A stretch of 64,000 bases of DNA, taken from Gnetum montanum (lineage: Eukaryota > Streptophyta > Gnetopsida > Gnetales > Gnetaceae). This document shows, piece after piece, positions 1-12,899 of this stretch. The translations under genes and the position numbers were made by a program. How positions within the stretch are numbered: position 1 is the stretch's first letter; each line of letters starts with the position of its first letter. The stretch spans positions 355,279-419,278 of the forward strand of contig MNCI01002984.1 of NCBI GenBank assembly GCA_015680685.1, given 5' to 3'. The notes beneath the pieces were generated by a model. That model did not search any database, had not been told where the DNA came from, and was given only the letters and a program-made list of their open reading frames with translations.

Positions 1-795
1 CATGCCCCAACATCCTAAATTGAAGCCAAATCCTATAAAATCCTCACAAGAACACATAATGGAAAACAAGAAAACAAACACCTCTTTATTCTTGCTTGAA
101 AATATGAAGTTTCATACAAATTCTAGAAGCAAACATCACAAGGGTAGACAACACTAAAAATCCTCACAATCACACTCCCCTCACATAAGACATAAGCCAA
201 ACAACAATCGCTCTCATCACTTCCTCACATAAAATTTCCCATGATGGTTGCAACAAGAATAGAGTACTCAAGAAGATCTCACACTCTTTCTCCCACGATA
301 CTCTATTGAGGCTCTCTCGCCTTCTCCCCTAAGACTAACCTTCTTTCTTCTTTTTAGCTTGATTAGCCTAATTAGCCTACCCCAAACTTAGGCCCTTGAT
401 GCCTTTTATAGGCTTCCAAGTGTTCCTTCATATTCCCTCCAAATTAGAATTAAATTTGAAGTCTATCAGAATCTATATGAGACGTCAGACGTCTTAGAAA
501 AGCAGGAGACATCTTTCTCAAAATAGCTAGATCTTAGAGGAGACATCTTGAAATTTTGGGAGAAATCTAGAAGGAGACATCTTGAAATTGGGGAAGAAAT
601 CTAGAAGGAGACGTCTTGCCTACTGGGAAGATGTCTTGCATGCTAAGAAGACATCTCGCCTACCAAGGCTAAATACAAAGATTCTTATTTTAAGGCATGG
701 AACCTCCAAATATCTCTAAACAAGTCTCCATATATCCCTAAACCCCTAAACTAATCAAAATGAGCCCAAAACCCCCCCTAAACTTGTGAAAACTC
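1..795 (-). repeat. Truncated LTR of family B (GATGTCTT-rich)
   Basis: Repeated variants of AGACATCTTG, AGACGTCTTG and GATGTCTTGC between about 480 and 660, followed by a block with AATGAGCCCAAAAC, match the right arm of the solo LTR at 25,058-25,861 and, in reverse, the LTRs of the 49,677-53,930 element. The TATA-like tract CTTTTATAGGC near 404 suits minus-strand transcription. The family-B start (CCCTACACCA on +) is absent, so the right end is truncated; the left end runs off the window. No coding sequence was seen. Confidence 0.5.
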
Positions 796-2184
796 AAGGA
801 AAATATTCTATCATTAGAGAGATGGTACATTGGCCTATTTGATGTCCACATCAATATTATCATAAGAATATCAAATGGAATATCTTTTTTCTTATCCAAT
901 GCCCACATGAGTAAAATTAAAATATTAGAAATCCTTTCTTTGGTTGGTTTCACTAGAAATAAAGATCATGATATAAATTTATAGAGTAACAATAACTCTA
1001 CAAAACAACTTGTGATATTTTCTTTCTATTCAAAATTTTGGGCACACTAAATTAGGTGATTTTCAATTTTTTGTTCACCTTCATTTCTTGATATATGGCC
1101 TTCAAAGTACTTACTTCAATTGATGCACCATCAATCAACTATTCATAAAAATTATAAAAAACATTCTTATAATAATATCCTTCCATTATCATCTAATGAT
1201 AGATTCTCATTCTCTTTAGTTTCTCAAAAATGACAAGTATTCTCACAACTCCAAAATTGTTTAAAGATGACATTCACACATAATGGTAATAACTATAATT
1301 CATAAAATTAAATTAAATTTATAATAACATGAACCTAATAAATTTCATTAAAAAATGAATTACATTAATGTTGAAATAACTAAATTTTAAGAACTACATC
1401 TACTCATGTGAAAGACCCCTTTTGCTAGTTCCTATAACTCTTATTAGATTCATAATTGTATATAACTTGAATAATGGCAACCATTGTCAAAGCAAATTTA
1501 AACAAGCTAATAGCCTATCATAGTTATGTTATATTTAATATAACATTATTAGCACATGTTTTAGAACTTGCAAGTATTTTATTATACATCATAATAATTT
1601 AACATCATGTAGATACACAAAATGGAATTGGATCTTCTCTAAGAAATCATATGTACTATAACTTATTACTCAACTTGCACATGATCAAGGAGTGAAAAAA
1701 TAAGTAGATTTCGTGATGAATCCACTATTAGTAATCAAATATTAAAATAAGAGTCATCTTGCCACTAAGATATATGAGTTATGAACAATCAAATACTTAA
1801 AAAAAGGAATAACTTTAGAAGTATCAATGATTAATTTCTTCAATAGCTAACCTAACCTTTTTTTAATGGCTACATCCAAGCTCAAACATGACTCTTATGA
1901 CCTAGGAAAGAAACATGTCACCATCATTTCAAATGATGCCCCTAAATATTATACTTCATTAATGATATTATTTAAAAGTCATGGATTTAATGCTAATAAG
2001 TTATGCTAAGATATGTAGTGATTTTGCAAAAATATGCTTAATTGAGTTAATACAAAAAATCTAAGGAGTCTACAATGTTATAAAAGAGAATTCAAGGCTA
2101 TAGTTTATACTTTTCATATAGTTAATTAGGTAGTTGTATGACTATAGGATTATATATAATATATGGTTATTCTTTCTTTCATAT
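796..2184. other. AT-rich DNA without recognisable features
   Basis: Left flank of the copia element. There is no convincing reading frame, LTR end, primer site or RNA gene. Short frames here are what AT-rich sequence gives by chance. Confidence 0.6.
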
Positions 2185-3325
2185 TATAGTATGGATGGGA
2201 GCTCATTGTCCATATTTTTCATGTCTTATTTCCTATTCATTATTTTATATTTCATGTTATGTGTTTTAATTCATGTTGCAATACAAGGTTGGACCCACAT
2301 GTGTAAAAGTTTCCTAAAATGAAAAAGTTTGAATGTAAGGCCTCATAGTGCCAAAACATGCCTAAAATGACAAACTTTAAGTTAACCTTGCCTATGAATT
2401 AAGGTCTCCTCTCATACCTCACAAGAAAGAGAATTATTTTCTCATTTTTCATTGTACATATCAAAGTTTAAGGGTATTGAAGAAGCTCCAACAAGATGTT
2501 TTCTTTTTTCATTTTTTACTTCATAATTCTCACAATCTCACAAATTTTCTTAGATGTTACAATTCTTTCTCAACTTCTTAATCTCGTAACCACAATTCTC
2601 ACTCTTACAATTACAATTTTCAATTTCTCAATCTATATTGAAGATCTTGCTCATTTCAAGTTCAGTTTTCATCTAAGATTGTCAACTTTATCAAAGGTCT
2701 CTATCAAAGCATCAAAGATTAAAAATAGAAGCATAAATTTTGCTCTTAAAATGATGAAGATGATCAAAGAATTATCCTTTATTAATGTTTTCACATTTAA
2801 AGTTTCATTTATATGCATCTTTAGCTTTTACAAGTTTCTTATGCATCTTGGAGAATATATTTTTGTATTTCTTCCAATTCTTTTCATAGATTTCAGTGAA
2901 GATTCTTCTTTATGGCGTTAAGAGCAATCAAAAGCTTTCAATCTCCAAGACAAATGACATCAAAATCATTAAATCTTTGTATTTCAAATTTGTGAATCTT
3001 CATCTATCCCTCAACATCGACTTTGTGACCTGCAACAATAAGTTAAAATTCAAGCAATGCCAAAGTTATAGACAGTGTCAAAACTCATTGAAATAGCATT
3101 AAAACTTCTAATTATGGCATCAAACTTATAGAAAATTTCAAAACTCATTGAAAAGGTATTAAAACTTTTAATCACAGCATCAAACCTATAAATAACATCA
3201 AAACTCATTAACCTAACATAAAAACTTCCAATTGCTAATACAATGTATCATGTTAAGATATTAAAATTTCACAACATGGCATCATTCAAAGTTAAAAAAT
3301 TCAAGTTTCTACACATACTCCAACA
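2185..3325 (+). repeat. 5' LTR of the copia element
   Basis: Begins ATAGTATGGATGGGAGC and shares many blocks with 27,445-28,493, such as AAAATGACAAACTTT and the purine/pyrimidine tracts after it. It ends ...CTCCAACA directly before the primer site. The start reads TA where the 3' copy has TG, a G-to-A change. Internal copies of TCAAAACTCATTGAAA form a short degenerate repeat block near 3,075-3,230. Confidence 0.75.
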
Positions 3326-3345
3326 GTGATATTAGAGCTCCAAGG
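3326..3345 (+). promoter_or_regulatory. Copia primer-binding site
   Basis: TGATATTAGAGC matches the plant initiator-Met primer site TGGTATCAGAGC except for two transitions and lies directly after the LTR. Confidence 0.65.
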
Positions 3346-3645
3346 TTTTAATCCTTAAAAAATTAATGTAAGAAAGTCACTCTTCATGTTCCAAGGCTAA
3401 ATGATTAAAGATACATCAATATTTATTGCTAAATCTTTAGTTTCACATACATAAACCCCCATTACTCACATTTCTTCTTAAATATCCTCATTTCTCTCAC
3501 TTCCCATATAAATTCACACCTTTTTATATCAAAGCTACAAGAAATCCTAAGATCTATCATTCTTTAAGCCTTTCAAGCTAATCTTTAAATCTTTCAAGAC
3601 ATTTCAAGTTAATTTTATCTCAAAAGCTCTTCAAAATAAGCAAAG

Positions 3646-4560
3646 ATGTTCCAAGGTGTACTATAATTTTGAATGGAAGCCAAGACTTCACCTTTTGGAG
3701 AAAGCTTATGAAGACTTTACACCAAATCAATTAGTGTTGGGACATTATGGACCATGGATATCAAGAATTTGCAAATCTGAATGCTTTGAATAAAGATCAA
3801 AGAAGAAAGCTTCAAGAAGATATAAGGAAGTATACCTTAGCAAAGATGATTATTTGCACATCAGTTTTAGAAGCTATTCATTTAAGAATCATAGACAAGC
3901 CAAATGCCAAATAAACTTAGGATCTACTACATCAAGAGTATAAAGGAGTCTCCATCACAAACATACAAATCAAGAAATTAAGGTATAGATAAGAATTTAA
4001 AGATCTTATACTTAATAGAAGTAAACATATTGAAAAATTCTTTGCTAAGATGTGTGCTTGCAAAAGAAATCTGGATGAATATGTATGTCAATATAGTGAA
4101 AAAAAAAAGTTAGACAAAATCATTCAAGTTTTATATAATGATGAAAGATTCAAATATTTTATGATGAATATTATTCAAAATAAAGATTTAGATAATTATG
4201 CAATTTGTAAATTAGTATCCCAAGTTAGAATTTTAGAAGATCTGAAAAGGCAAGCTAATCAAAACTAAAATGAACATGTTTATTTTACAAGAAACAATAA
4301 AGGAAGAGGTATATTTAATAGAGGTAGAGGCAGAAGTTCAAATTTCAAAGATGAAAGAGCTCAAGATTTACACCAAAATCTAAATTATAGATTTGAAAAT
4401 TTAAAGGAAGAAGCAATTTTAGAGAAGGAATAGAACAAAGAGGAGGATGATTTAACTTCACTCCAAGAAATTAGCATGAAACATCATCATCAAATATTCC
4501 ATGATGCAAACATTACAAGAAGAAAGGACATTATGAAGATAAATGCTAGTGGAGGATAGG
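3646..4560 (+). pseudogene. Copia gag remnant
   Basis: From the first ATG after the leader the translated fragments resemble the UBN2-type copia Gag: a helical region, with the longest open stretch at 4,050-4,268 (RNLDEYVCQYSEKK and following), then a basic Arg/Gly tract (about 4,300-4,340). Near 4,500-4,555 comes a zinc-knuckle relic CKHYKKKGHYEDKC whose second Cys is Tyr, a G-to-A change. Several stops and shifts break it. It would have formed the particle shell. Confidence 0.65.
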
Positions 4561-4679
4561 ATTTCCTTCCTACACTCCAAATGATTTATCAAAGCCAAGT
4601 GAAGACTCTTCTCATCCTTAAAGAAACTCTCAAGAATCACAAGATCAATCAAAAGGTAAAGATCCAAACTCTAATTTTT

Positions 4680-5300
4680 CTACATAACAAATGGTATATG
4701 AAGTTACTCTTCATACATGAATCATATATAGGGGTTATATAATCATATGACTCCATTTAAAGAAAATTCCATCAACTCTACTCCAAATAATACTCTTGGA
4801 AGCATTAAGGTAGAAGATGGTGCAAGTGTAAAGATAAAAGAAATTGGTAATGTAGTGATTACACTTCCAAATTGCCACAAAATCATTGTGCATGATATTT
4901 ACTATGTTCCGCAATTATCTAGTTCATTATTATCAATTTGTCAAATTTTAGTAGAGGAAATCAAGTGGTTTTTCATAATGATATTTGCACTATTTCCAAT
5001 GGTGATTTTATTATTACAAAACTAAAGAGATGGAACAATTACATTTATTGTTTGGAAGCACAATCTTAAAAAGGTGCTAAAGCTTTAAATACTTAGATTT
5101 ATTAATCAAATTCTTCTCATGCATTTCTCTCAAGATTATGGCATTGAAGGTTAGGTCATGACTCCTACTTCAACAAAGAGCCATTAATCAAGAATGATAT
5201 AACCATTGGAGTAAAATATCCAAAAATAACAAAAGAATTATGTGAAATATGCCTTAAAGGAAATCAAAAATCCTTTCCTTGTAATGCTCAAATGCAAAGG
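4680..5300 (+). pseudogene. Copia protease tail and GAG-pre-integrase region
   Basis: The open stretch 4,747-5,025 encodes MTPFKEN...VEDGASVKIKEIGN then HDIYYVPQLSSSLLS, the typical segment after the copia protease active site (HMTP...V.DG...NVYYVP...LLS). The DSGA active-site block upstream is not legible. From about 5,120 the HHCC integrase zinc-binding domain follows, with RLGHDSYFNKEP and later CEICLKGNQ. Stops and frame changes separate the pieces. Confidence 0.75.
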
Positions 5301-6340
5301 AAGCAAAAATCTCTTAGGCTTCTCCATATGGATTTAGTATATTCACTGCCTACTCTAGCTCAAGGAGGAAGAAAATATTTCTTTGTTATTGTTTATGATT
5401 ATAGCAAATATGTTTGGACATATTCTTTGCATTACAAAGATAAAAATTTTGGCATAATTTAGAATTTTAAATGCTTCATAGAAAATAGATTAAATATCAA
5501 GATTAAGGTAATAAGATCTAATATAAAAGGTGAATTTGCCAATCAAGAATTTGAGAAATCTTGCATTAATCATGTAATTGAAAAGAAAAAAACTTATGGA
5601 TATTCACCATAAAGAAATGGTACTGTTGAAAGAAAAAATAAAGTAATCCAAGAAATGTTAAGATGCCTCCTCAAGTATCCTTCACTTCCACATTAATTTT
5701 GGAATGAAGCTTTTCATGTTTTAGCTTATATCCTACATAGGCTCCTCACCACATCTAGTAAAGAGAAGACACCTTATCAACTTCGTTATTGTAAAGTTCC
5801 AAACTTGTCTCACATGAAAGCTTTTGGATGTATTTTTTATGTCAAAATACCCAATGAATTGCTAGAGAAGCTAGATGATAGAGGAAGAAAGTGAATGTTT
5901 TTAGATATTATTCCAAAATAAGTAGATATAAATGCTATAATCCACATGAATGTAAGTGGTACATTTCTAGAAAAGTCATTTTTTATGAAGAAAAATTTGG
6001 TCTTGATAAATTCAAAGAAGAGGATGAAAAAAATCAGAATTTCCACAAAGCCATGAAAAGAAAGAGACCATCCTAAAAATTAAATTTTAGATCATAACTT
6101 TGAAAGAAGATTCATAAGATCATAAGGCCTCACTCATGTGGCATATTCAACCCTTCTCCATGAGCCTATTAGAGTAGGTTCACTTCACAAATAAATTGCC
6201 TTCAAGTACTAAATCTAGATATTATGCAAAATTATTTTCTAGAAAACAAGAAAATTAGCTATTTTCAATTAATTTATTAGAAGACTACAAGATGATTCAC
6301 AAAACCCACAAGCAGCCAAACCTATCACACTCAAATAATA
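5300..6340 (+). pseudogene. Copia integrase core remnant
   Basis: Translated blocks in order: LLHMDLVYSLP (first catalytic Asp), GGRKYFFVIVYDYSKYVW, IRSNIKGEF, RNGTVERKNK (catalytic Glu) and KAFGCIFYVKIP. The second catalytic Asp of the usual RSDNGGEF is Asn here, consistent with GAT to AAT. At 5,891-6,076 the frame KCYNPHECKWYISRKVIFYEE is the normal copia segment after integrase. Copia sequence then fades and is cut by the solo LTR at about 6,346. It is inactive. Confidence 0.85.
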
Positions 6341-6345
6341 TTGTA

Positions 6346-6457
6346 TAGTATAAGGGCCTACAACCATATAATGACTATTCTCAATGCAAGACACAACCAA
6401 TAAAAATCTCTCCCACATCTTGGGACTAAGAACTGAACTCACAAGTAAGATATAATG
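6346..6457 (-). repeat. Left fragment of a family-B solo LTR
   Basis: Its outer end TAGTATAAGGGCC equals the family-B LTR end TGGTGTAAGGGCC after G-to-A changes. With 25,058-25,861 it makes 916 bp, matching the 905 and 934 bp of the family-B LTRs at 49,677 and 53,026. The assignment rests on the terminus and the length arithmetic; the interior is too diverged to be certain. Confidence 0.5.
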
Positions 6458-7320
6458 GGATGAGTAGTGAGGTACCCCTACGCCCAACCATATGAATCAC
6501 TAAGGTATTTATGCATGATTTGATAAAATTTTGTGGACCTATAGTTCTCTAGTGCACTAGTTCTTCTAGGAAGTGAAATGGCCATTAATAATGTTCATTG
6601 TCTTCTCAACTACACTTGTGAAGCTCAAGGATATGGTTTAAGTGTAATTGAGGTACATGATTTTTATCATTTTAGGTTTTATAAATTTAATTACCTACAA
6701 CAATAATGAAAGGTAGAGTAATTTAGAATCTAATTTATCTACTGCCTAGCTAGCTTAACACAAGTACCCATCCCACTTTCCCGGACACATCCTAAACATG
6801 TATAGCGCTGCTGGGCTACCAAACATTAACCATTCTTGGGTTACCAAGTGCTACACGTATGCTCGAAGTGGTCATGCTTTTGTTCATTAACAATTAAAAA
6901 TTAATTACTTAATTAAAGTGCATTAAAGTAAAGTGCATTCAAAAAACATTAATCTATTCTTAGTGCTACAAGGATTATCAAAAGAGTTCATTTTCCTATC
7001 ACATTGTTGTGCTTAGGTACATTAGTGTTTGAACAAAGATCCGTACACACTCAGACTCCTATTGCAGGCACTCAAAAAATATTCTTGTAGGCAGTCAAAA
7101 AATATTCTAACTCTAGAGAAAAGAAACTACAAGAGCTTCACTAACTATGAAAAAAACTGATATGAAAATCGTGAGCCCAAGTGCTATATTTATAGGCCAG
7201 CATATACCCCACGATATCGGATATCTGACATCACGTCCTGGGCTCTGACATTGGATACCTAATGTCAAGGCTCTGATATCAGGTACTTGATATTAGAGCT
7301 ATGAAAAATATGATTCATCA
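6458..7320 (-). repeat. 3' LTR of the minus gypsy element
   Basis: 863 bp, 94% alignable by eye with 24,228-25,057 in its opening block (GTACCCCTACGCCC...CATATGAATCAC). The first base of TGATGA is changed. GATATC-type motifs cluster at about 7,212-7,295 beside a TATA-like tract (TATTTATAGGCC on +), and the edge at 7,320 is ATTCATCA. The percentage is only a rough visual impression of that block, not a computed value. Confidence 0.8.
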
Positions 7321-9439
7321 TACCCCCATAACTAAATAAAAACTCATCCTCAAGTGAAGAAGAGGAGGAACAAGTTCCTTACAAAATATTGGGGAGGTAT
7401 GGGATTATTGAATGACATACAAACTGACTAGATGGAATAGACAAACTCTGAGTGTCCAAGTGTATGGAGTTACAATCTTTATAAAATTGGGTGTTCATGA
7501 TAAGAGGAGTGAACACCCTAGATAAAACTGACATCCAACACCTCTTGGTAGCTAAAGAGAGAGGGAGGAGATTCAATGATCATGAACGACCCTCATCATA
7601 AGGTGTTGTTGCATCATCCTTGGTGAAGATAGTCCTACTTCCAATCCATGCTTCCCACTATAATTACAACAAAATCATGAATTAGTACATAATGTGTAAC
7701 ACATAGCTATTAAATACCTTGTCTCGTCAGTGGTTACATTCAGCTAGGTTGTGATTATGGTAGATTGATTCCTTTAGTAGTGTTAGCAGGAAAGCTGACA
7801 AATAGGGTAAAATAGATGAGCGGTCCACTAAATTTGGAAAAGTTCTACATAAGGAAATATTTGAAGAGGGTGTAAGAATTCACAAAAATAAAAAGGAAGG
7901 TTCACTAAAAACTGTTGTGAAGATGTGCACAAAAGAATTTGATTGTAAGAGTGTCTAAGGGTAAAGAACTTAACTAACCCAACCAAAAGATATGCAAGTG
8001 GGTCCTCCCCAAATTAGGAACAAGTCTTTTATGCCCTTGCATAACTTCAAACCAAGGAGTCCATGGGCTTTGTGGATAATTAATGGTTATAGAAGGTTAA
8101 GTACAAAAACCTAAAAGAAACCACCTAAGAATTCCAACACATCAAACCAAGACATCAAACAAGATCATAAAACTAGTAGTGAGGTGAGACATGAAGAGCA
8201 TAGATGGATGAGAGAGAGTAAAATGGAGTTCCTAATTAAGGTCACATGAAGTCCCTTGTAGATTTTATGGTTAAATGACTTGATAAGATCCATAATTAGT
8301 CCAGACCAAAACCAACCATGTTCAGTAACTTCACATCATCATTCTACAACCAATTCATCCCCCTGAGATAGAAGAGTGCTTCCATAGAACAACCACCATT
8401 CCTTATTAAAGAAGAAAAGAGAAGTAGGAAGTGAGAAAGGGCCTTAGTTAGAGGGAACCTTTAGGCATGGTTAACATGTCTTTCTAGTCCCATAACCAGT
8501 ACTTGTAGCTCGTTTATTATCTAAGGGATGTGCTTTGAATTCCATCATTTCTTTTTAAAATGGAAACCATTCCATGCAAAGACGTATGCGTTTATTTTGT
8601 CTAAGAGATGTGCTTTGAATTCCCATCATTTGGTTTTTAAGATGGAAACCACACCATGCAAAGACTTATTCAACTTTCTTTATTGGTCAACATAGAATGG
8701 TAAAAATTCCATGAAAACACACATACACCCAAGCAAGCAGAAAGTCACACCCTATTCAAAACTTTGAATCCTTTCCAATTTCAAAAACTACCAAAGTCAC
8801 AAGTTCGTTGAAGTTTCATTAATGAAAAAGGACTGCACGTTTCCAAAATAAGGAAAACCATAGAGTTTGTGGATAGATGGATGTTGTAGACTCACTGCTT
8901 GTTGCATGAAAAAGAAACCATGTCCTAATCGTCAATAACAAAATTCAAAGTTAGAATCCAGACATCAACAATCAAATAACAAAATACTAAATACCACCAT
9001 CAAGCAACAAATTACCATTGTGCCTAGCACTTATTAATAAAAAGTTAGAAAATTACATCAAAATAAAAGAAAATGTAAAAGAAAGTGTAAAGAATCCAAG
9101 AAATAGCAAATGTACCAATGATGGTGTAAAACAAAAATTAGAAAAATTTCATAACATGAAAACAAGAAGATGCAAAGCAAAGAATGTGCAAAACAAAAAT
9201 TTGTAAAATAAAAAATGTGTAAAACAAAAAGTTGCAAGATTGAAAAGTTGCTTATATTATTAGCATGGGTGGCCATCTCCCCCATGACTAAGTTAAAAGG
9301 AGGAGATCCAAAATATGGAGTGTGGTTGTTCATCCGATGAGGTATTTGTTGTATTAGCTGGCTTTTGCTTGTGGAAAGGTTTAATTTATTGGATGTTAAC
9401 TAGCTATTTCTTTTTTGGGCTCTCAGGTTTGTAGATCAT
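7321..9439 (-). other. Noncoding 3' tail of the minus gypsy element
   Basis: Lies between the integrase end and the 3' LTR. It is collinear with 42,684-44,640 of the second minus element and, inverted, with about 17,100-18,300 of the + element; shared landmarks are the CATCTCCCCCATGAC block near 9,275 and the AAGTGGGTCCTCCCC block near 7,995. A purine tract (GGGGGTA on minus) abuts the LTR at 7,321. No conserved reading frame was seen; the frames here are chance. Confidence 0.7.
8512..8668 (-). repeat. 78-bp tandem duplication in the gypsy tail
   Basis: Two imperfect copies starting at 8,512 and 8,590 share GATGTGCTTTGAATTC and CATGCAAAGAC. The homologous stretch of the second minus element (about 43,930-44,030) has one copy, so the duplication is private to this element. 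Confidence 0.75.
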
Positions 9440-10600
9440 CATGACCCTAGAAGAAAAAGTTTCATAAATGATGTAAGGTCCTTCTCACAATGTTTGGAAC
9501 TTAGTTCGTTGAGGTACATGTATGGGATTCTAGTAAAGAACCTTATCTCCTGGTTGAAATTTGACTTTTCTGATTTTAAGGTTATGGCACTTTTTGTTGT
9601 AGGCCTTGTGCAACTTGTTAGACGATAGGGCCACCAATTGATTTTCATCTAGCAAGTTGAGATCCACTAGTCTTTCTTTTTGTGCTAGACTCAAATCAAG
9701 GTTGAGGTCATAGGCTGTTGAAAGTGTATAGAGATCAAATTGAATAGGAAGTGTTGGTAATTTTCCGTACACAAGCTCATAGGAAAAGTAGCTTATAGAA
9801 AGTTTCCATGTTGATCAGTAGGCCCAAAGGGCATCATTGAGTTTTGTGCTTTAGTCTTTCCTATATTTGCTATCAGTTCTTGTTAGAATCATTGTGATTT
9901 TCCTATTGGTAACCTCAGCTTGATCATTGGCTTGGGGGTGGTAGGATGTTGTGAGTTTATATTCAACCCCTAAGCATTGCATGAGCTTCCAAAAACTAGT
10001 GCATGTAAAGAGAGTTCCATTATCAAAAATTAATGCACGTGGCACACCAAACCTGTTTACAACATTTTATTGTACAAACCAAGTAGCAGTAGAAGATGTA
10101 CAGTAGATGATAGCTGCTACTTCTACCCATTTCATACAATAGTCAACTGGGACTATGATGTAGGCCTTTTCATTTAACATGGACATGATGGGATCCATGA
10201 AGTCAATGCCCCAAATGTCAAAGGATTCTAGTTGTTGAACCCATTATTGAGGTCCCTTCATTAGAGAAATCATTTCATCATCTCGTTGGCATCGTTCATA
10301 GGAGCAAACATAATGGTGAGCATCCCTAAAGATTATTGGCCAATAGTACCTTTCCATTAGGATTTTAATGGTCATGCATCTCCCAGCATAGTGGCCTTCA
10401 AAAGGACCTTCATGAGGATCTTGGAAAATGTGCAGTTGATTGACATAAAGGACACACCAATAAACCAGGCCATTGGTGCACACCTTGTAAAGGTGTCTGT
10501 TGATCTCCATGAAGTGTCTTACTTAGTGAAGAAATTCTTGTTTCCTCTGATGGTCCAACCCTTATGGCATCTCTTGAGTGAGAAGATAGTTAAGAATGTC
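9440..10600 (-). pseudogene. Gypsy integrase remnant
   Basis: On the minus strand 10,510-10,244 encodes the zinc-binding part: FEGHYAGRCMTIKILMERYY then CSYERCQR, fitting the H-H-C-C pattern and YWP motif of gypsy integrases. 10,045-9,851 encodes FDNGTLFTCTSFWKLM and YHPQANDQAEVTNRKI, holding the second Asp and the Glu of the DDE core. 9,772-9,530 encodes a C-terminal stretch with MYGKLPTLPI and KFQPGDKVLY. The first-Asp region between about 10,100 and 10,240 is broken. The pieces sit in different frames. Confidence 0.85.
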
Positions 10601-10739
10601 ATCATACCAATTAGGCTCATTGGGCAATTATTTAGTTATACTCTAGCAAAGAGGAGTTCATTAGGAAACATATCAGATAGTGGGTTTTCTTCCTCTTTTT
10701 CATCCCATTGTAATCGAGACAAGTGATTGGCAACCACAT

Positions 10740-11640
10740 TCTCAATGTCCTTTCAATCTACCATTGTAAGTTTGAATTCCTACAAGATCACTAGCCACTG
10801 TATGACACAAGGGCTCACCGTTGGCTTGTTCATCAAGACACAGATGGCACTATGGTCAGTGTGCGCAAACACCTTATATCCAAGCACATAATGTCTAAAC
10901 TTCTCTAGAGCAAACACCATTACGATCAATTCTTTTTCTGTAGTGGTGTAGTTTAGTTATACATCCATAATGGTTTGGCTAGCGTAGTGGATGTAGTATG
11001 GAAATTTCTTGTCATCCATCTATGTAAGCACAGCTCCCAAGGCATAATTTGATGCATCCATCATGACATGAAATGATCTAGACTAGTTAGGTGCTTGTAG
11101 GATTGGAGTTTCTACAAGTTTCTCTTTTAGCTATTGGAATGTTTTTTTTACATTCCGTGGTCCAGACAAATGAAGCACCTTTCTTTGTTAGTTCCACCAA
11201 TAGCTTTGCAATCTTAGAGAAATTCTTTATGAATTGTGGCCAGTATGTCCAAGAAATGATCGAACATCTTTGACAATTTTTGGTTGGCAGGTTATTCCTT
11301 GGATGACCCTTATTTTTTCGGGGTCAACCTCAATTTCTACTTATGATATTCTATGCCCCACTACAATGCCTTCCTAGACCATTAGATGACTCTTTTTCCA
11401 GTTGAGCCAGAGGTTTCTCTCAACACATCATGTTAGTACTTGCTCAAGGCAATCCAAGGCTTGCTCAAATATAGCTCCATAAGTGGAGAATTCATCCATG
11501 AAGACTTCCATACCACTATCAATTTGCTATTGAAAAATGCTTAGAACTAGGTGTTGGAATGCAATAGGTATTGTCATTTGCATCATCGGAGAGTTGCTGA
11601 TGAACTAGCTCTAGTTCATCTGTGCCTATGACATATGCAC
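10740..11640 (-). pseudogene. Gypsy RT fragment and RNase H
   Basis: Minus-strand translation gives FQHLVLSIFQ, then the RT catalytic block FMDEFSTYG (usually FMDDF) near 11,500, the thumb block VRSFLGHTG, and RNase H with TTTEKELIVMVFALEKF and FAHTDHSAI (about 10,800-10,960). The upstream RT half, with the LDGYSGYNQ active-site block, is missing: sequence passes directly from the protease linker to the FQ.LVLSIF helix. The second catalytic Asp changed to Glu would also disable RT. Confidence 0.8.
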
Positions 11641-12215
11641 ATGTTAGGCTCTTAGCTAGTTCCATGAAAAGTGTGTTGCTCTCAAAATCAATGGTCAGCC
11701 ATTGGGTGCCCTCCTATTTTGTGGCTACTACGTATAGACATCTTTGAATTTTTTCTTCTAGTGCACTCTACTTGCATGCAGAGATAGATGCTTGTTTCAT
11801 GGCCCAAAGTTTCTGCACATAATTGCACCTTGTATCATTGTACATGATGCATGGAACTCACTTCTTCTCAATCTTTCCATATATATTTTCTTTGGATATT
11901 TCTTAGAAAAGATCTCTGATGCCCATTCTTGCATCAACGATGCTAAGCCACACCCTTCCCATGATGATCAAGAAATCCCCTTTATAGTTCTCCATCTTGA
12001 TCACTAGAAAATCAATAGGATAAGACCACCCATAGATAGTGATCACAATGTCTTCTACTAGTGCCAATGGAACAGTGATGGATTGGTTTGCCAATTGTAA
12101 TTTGATACTACTCTTCTTTAAAGGAGGTAGGTTCCATGCAATATACATCTCATGAGAGATTAGGCTAACACTGGAGCCTAAGTTGAGAAGAGCTTTGCAT
12201 GGTTCATTCCCAGCG
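11640..12215 (-). pseudogene. Gypsy protease remnant
   Basis: The minus strand encodes LLNLGSSVSLISHEMY, then WNLPPLKKSSIKLQLANQ and, about 60 residues on, FLIIMGRVWLSIVDA (the usual I-L-G-R block of retropepsins); the open stretch is 12,148-11,903. The active-site DLG/DSG triad begins with Asn, not Asp, so it should not cut. It matches the protease at 45,350-44,640 residue for residue in long blocks, including a downstream linker (CLYVVATK...EGTQWLT). Confidence 0.8.
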
Positions 12216-12899
12216 ATCTACAAATAAATTAGAGAACTTCCAGGACCTGTTAACTTCTTGGAAAGGTTTCTAGCACGAATCCAATCAGATATAGCATAAG
12301 TAAGCATCACAGTATGAATCCTAGGTAGTGTTTGGTTTAAAGGGAACTCGAAGGTATTTGAGATAGAGGAAGAAAAAGGATTAGGGTGGTCAACCACATG
12401 TGTATTTGAGGATTTAGGTGGGCTACATGATAAAAAAAAGGTCTTTTCTTTGATCGAGTATCCAAACCACTCAATTGATGAATAGGTTGTAGATTAATAG
12501 CCCTAGTAGCATTATGTTGTTGTGGTTGAGCTGGTAGTTCATCCTACATAGATGGAGTAGGTGGTAGCTATGCAGATGGAAGAGAAAGATGTGTAAGAAT
12601 AGGAGGAGGATAAGGGTAAGAGATGGTATCTCTCCTTGCATGTGGAGAATGCATTCAGTAATTATTAAGAGGGTATTAGTGCAGTTGGAAAGTAGAAACG
12701 TGATTAGAGGAATCACGTGGAGACAAAGATTGTTGAACGTAATACCCATATGGATCAAGTTGTCTGTAAAGGTATTTCTACCTTGGTGGTGCCAATGCCC
12801 ATGACTATGGTTGCTGCCATAGTTGATACTGCTCATATGGTTGTGGCAGAGTTCTACTGGGATAATATTGTTGTTGCTAGTGGAACTACCTAAAATTAC

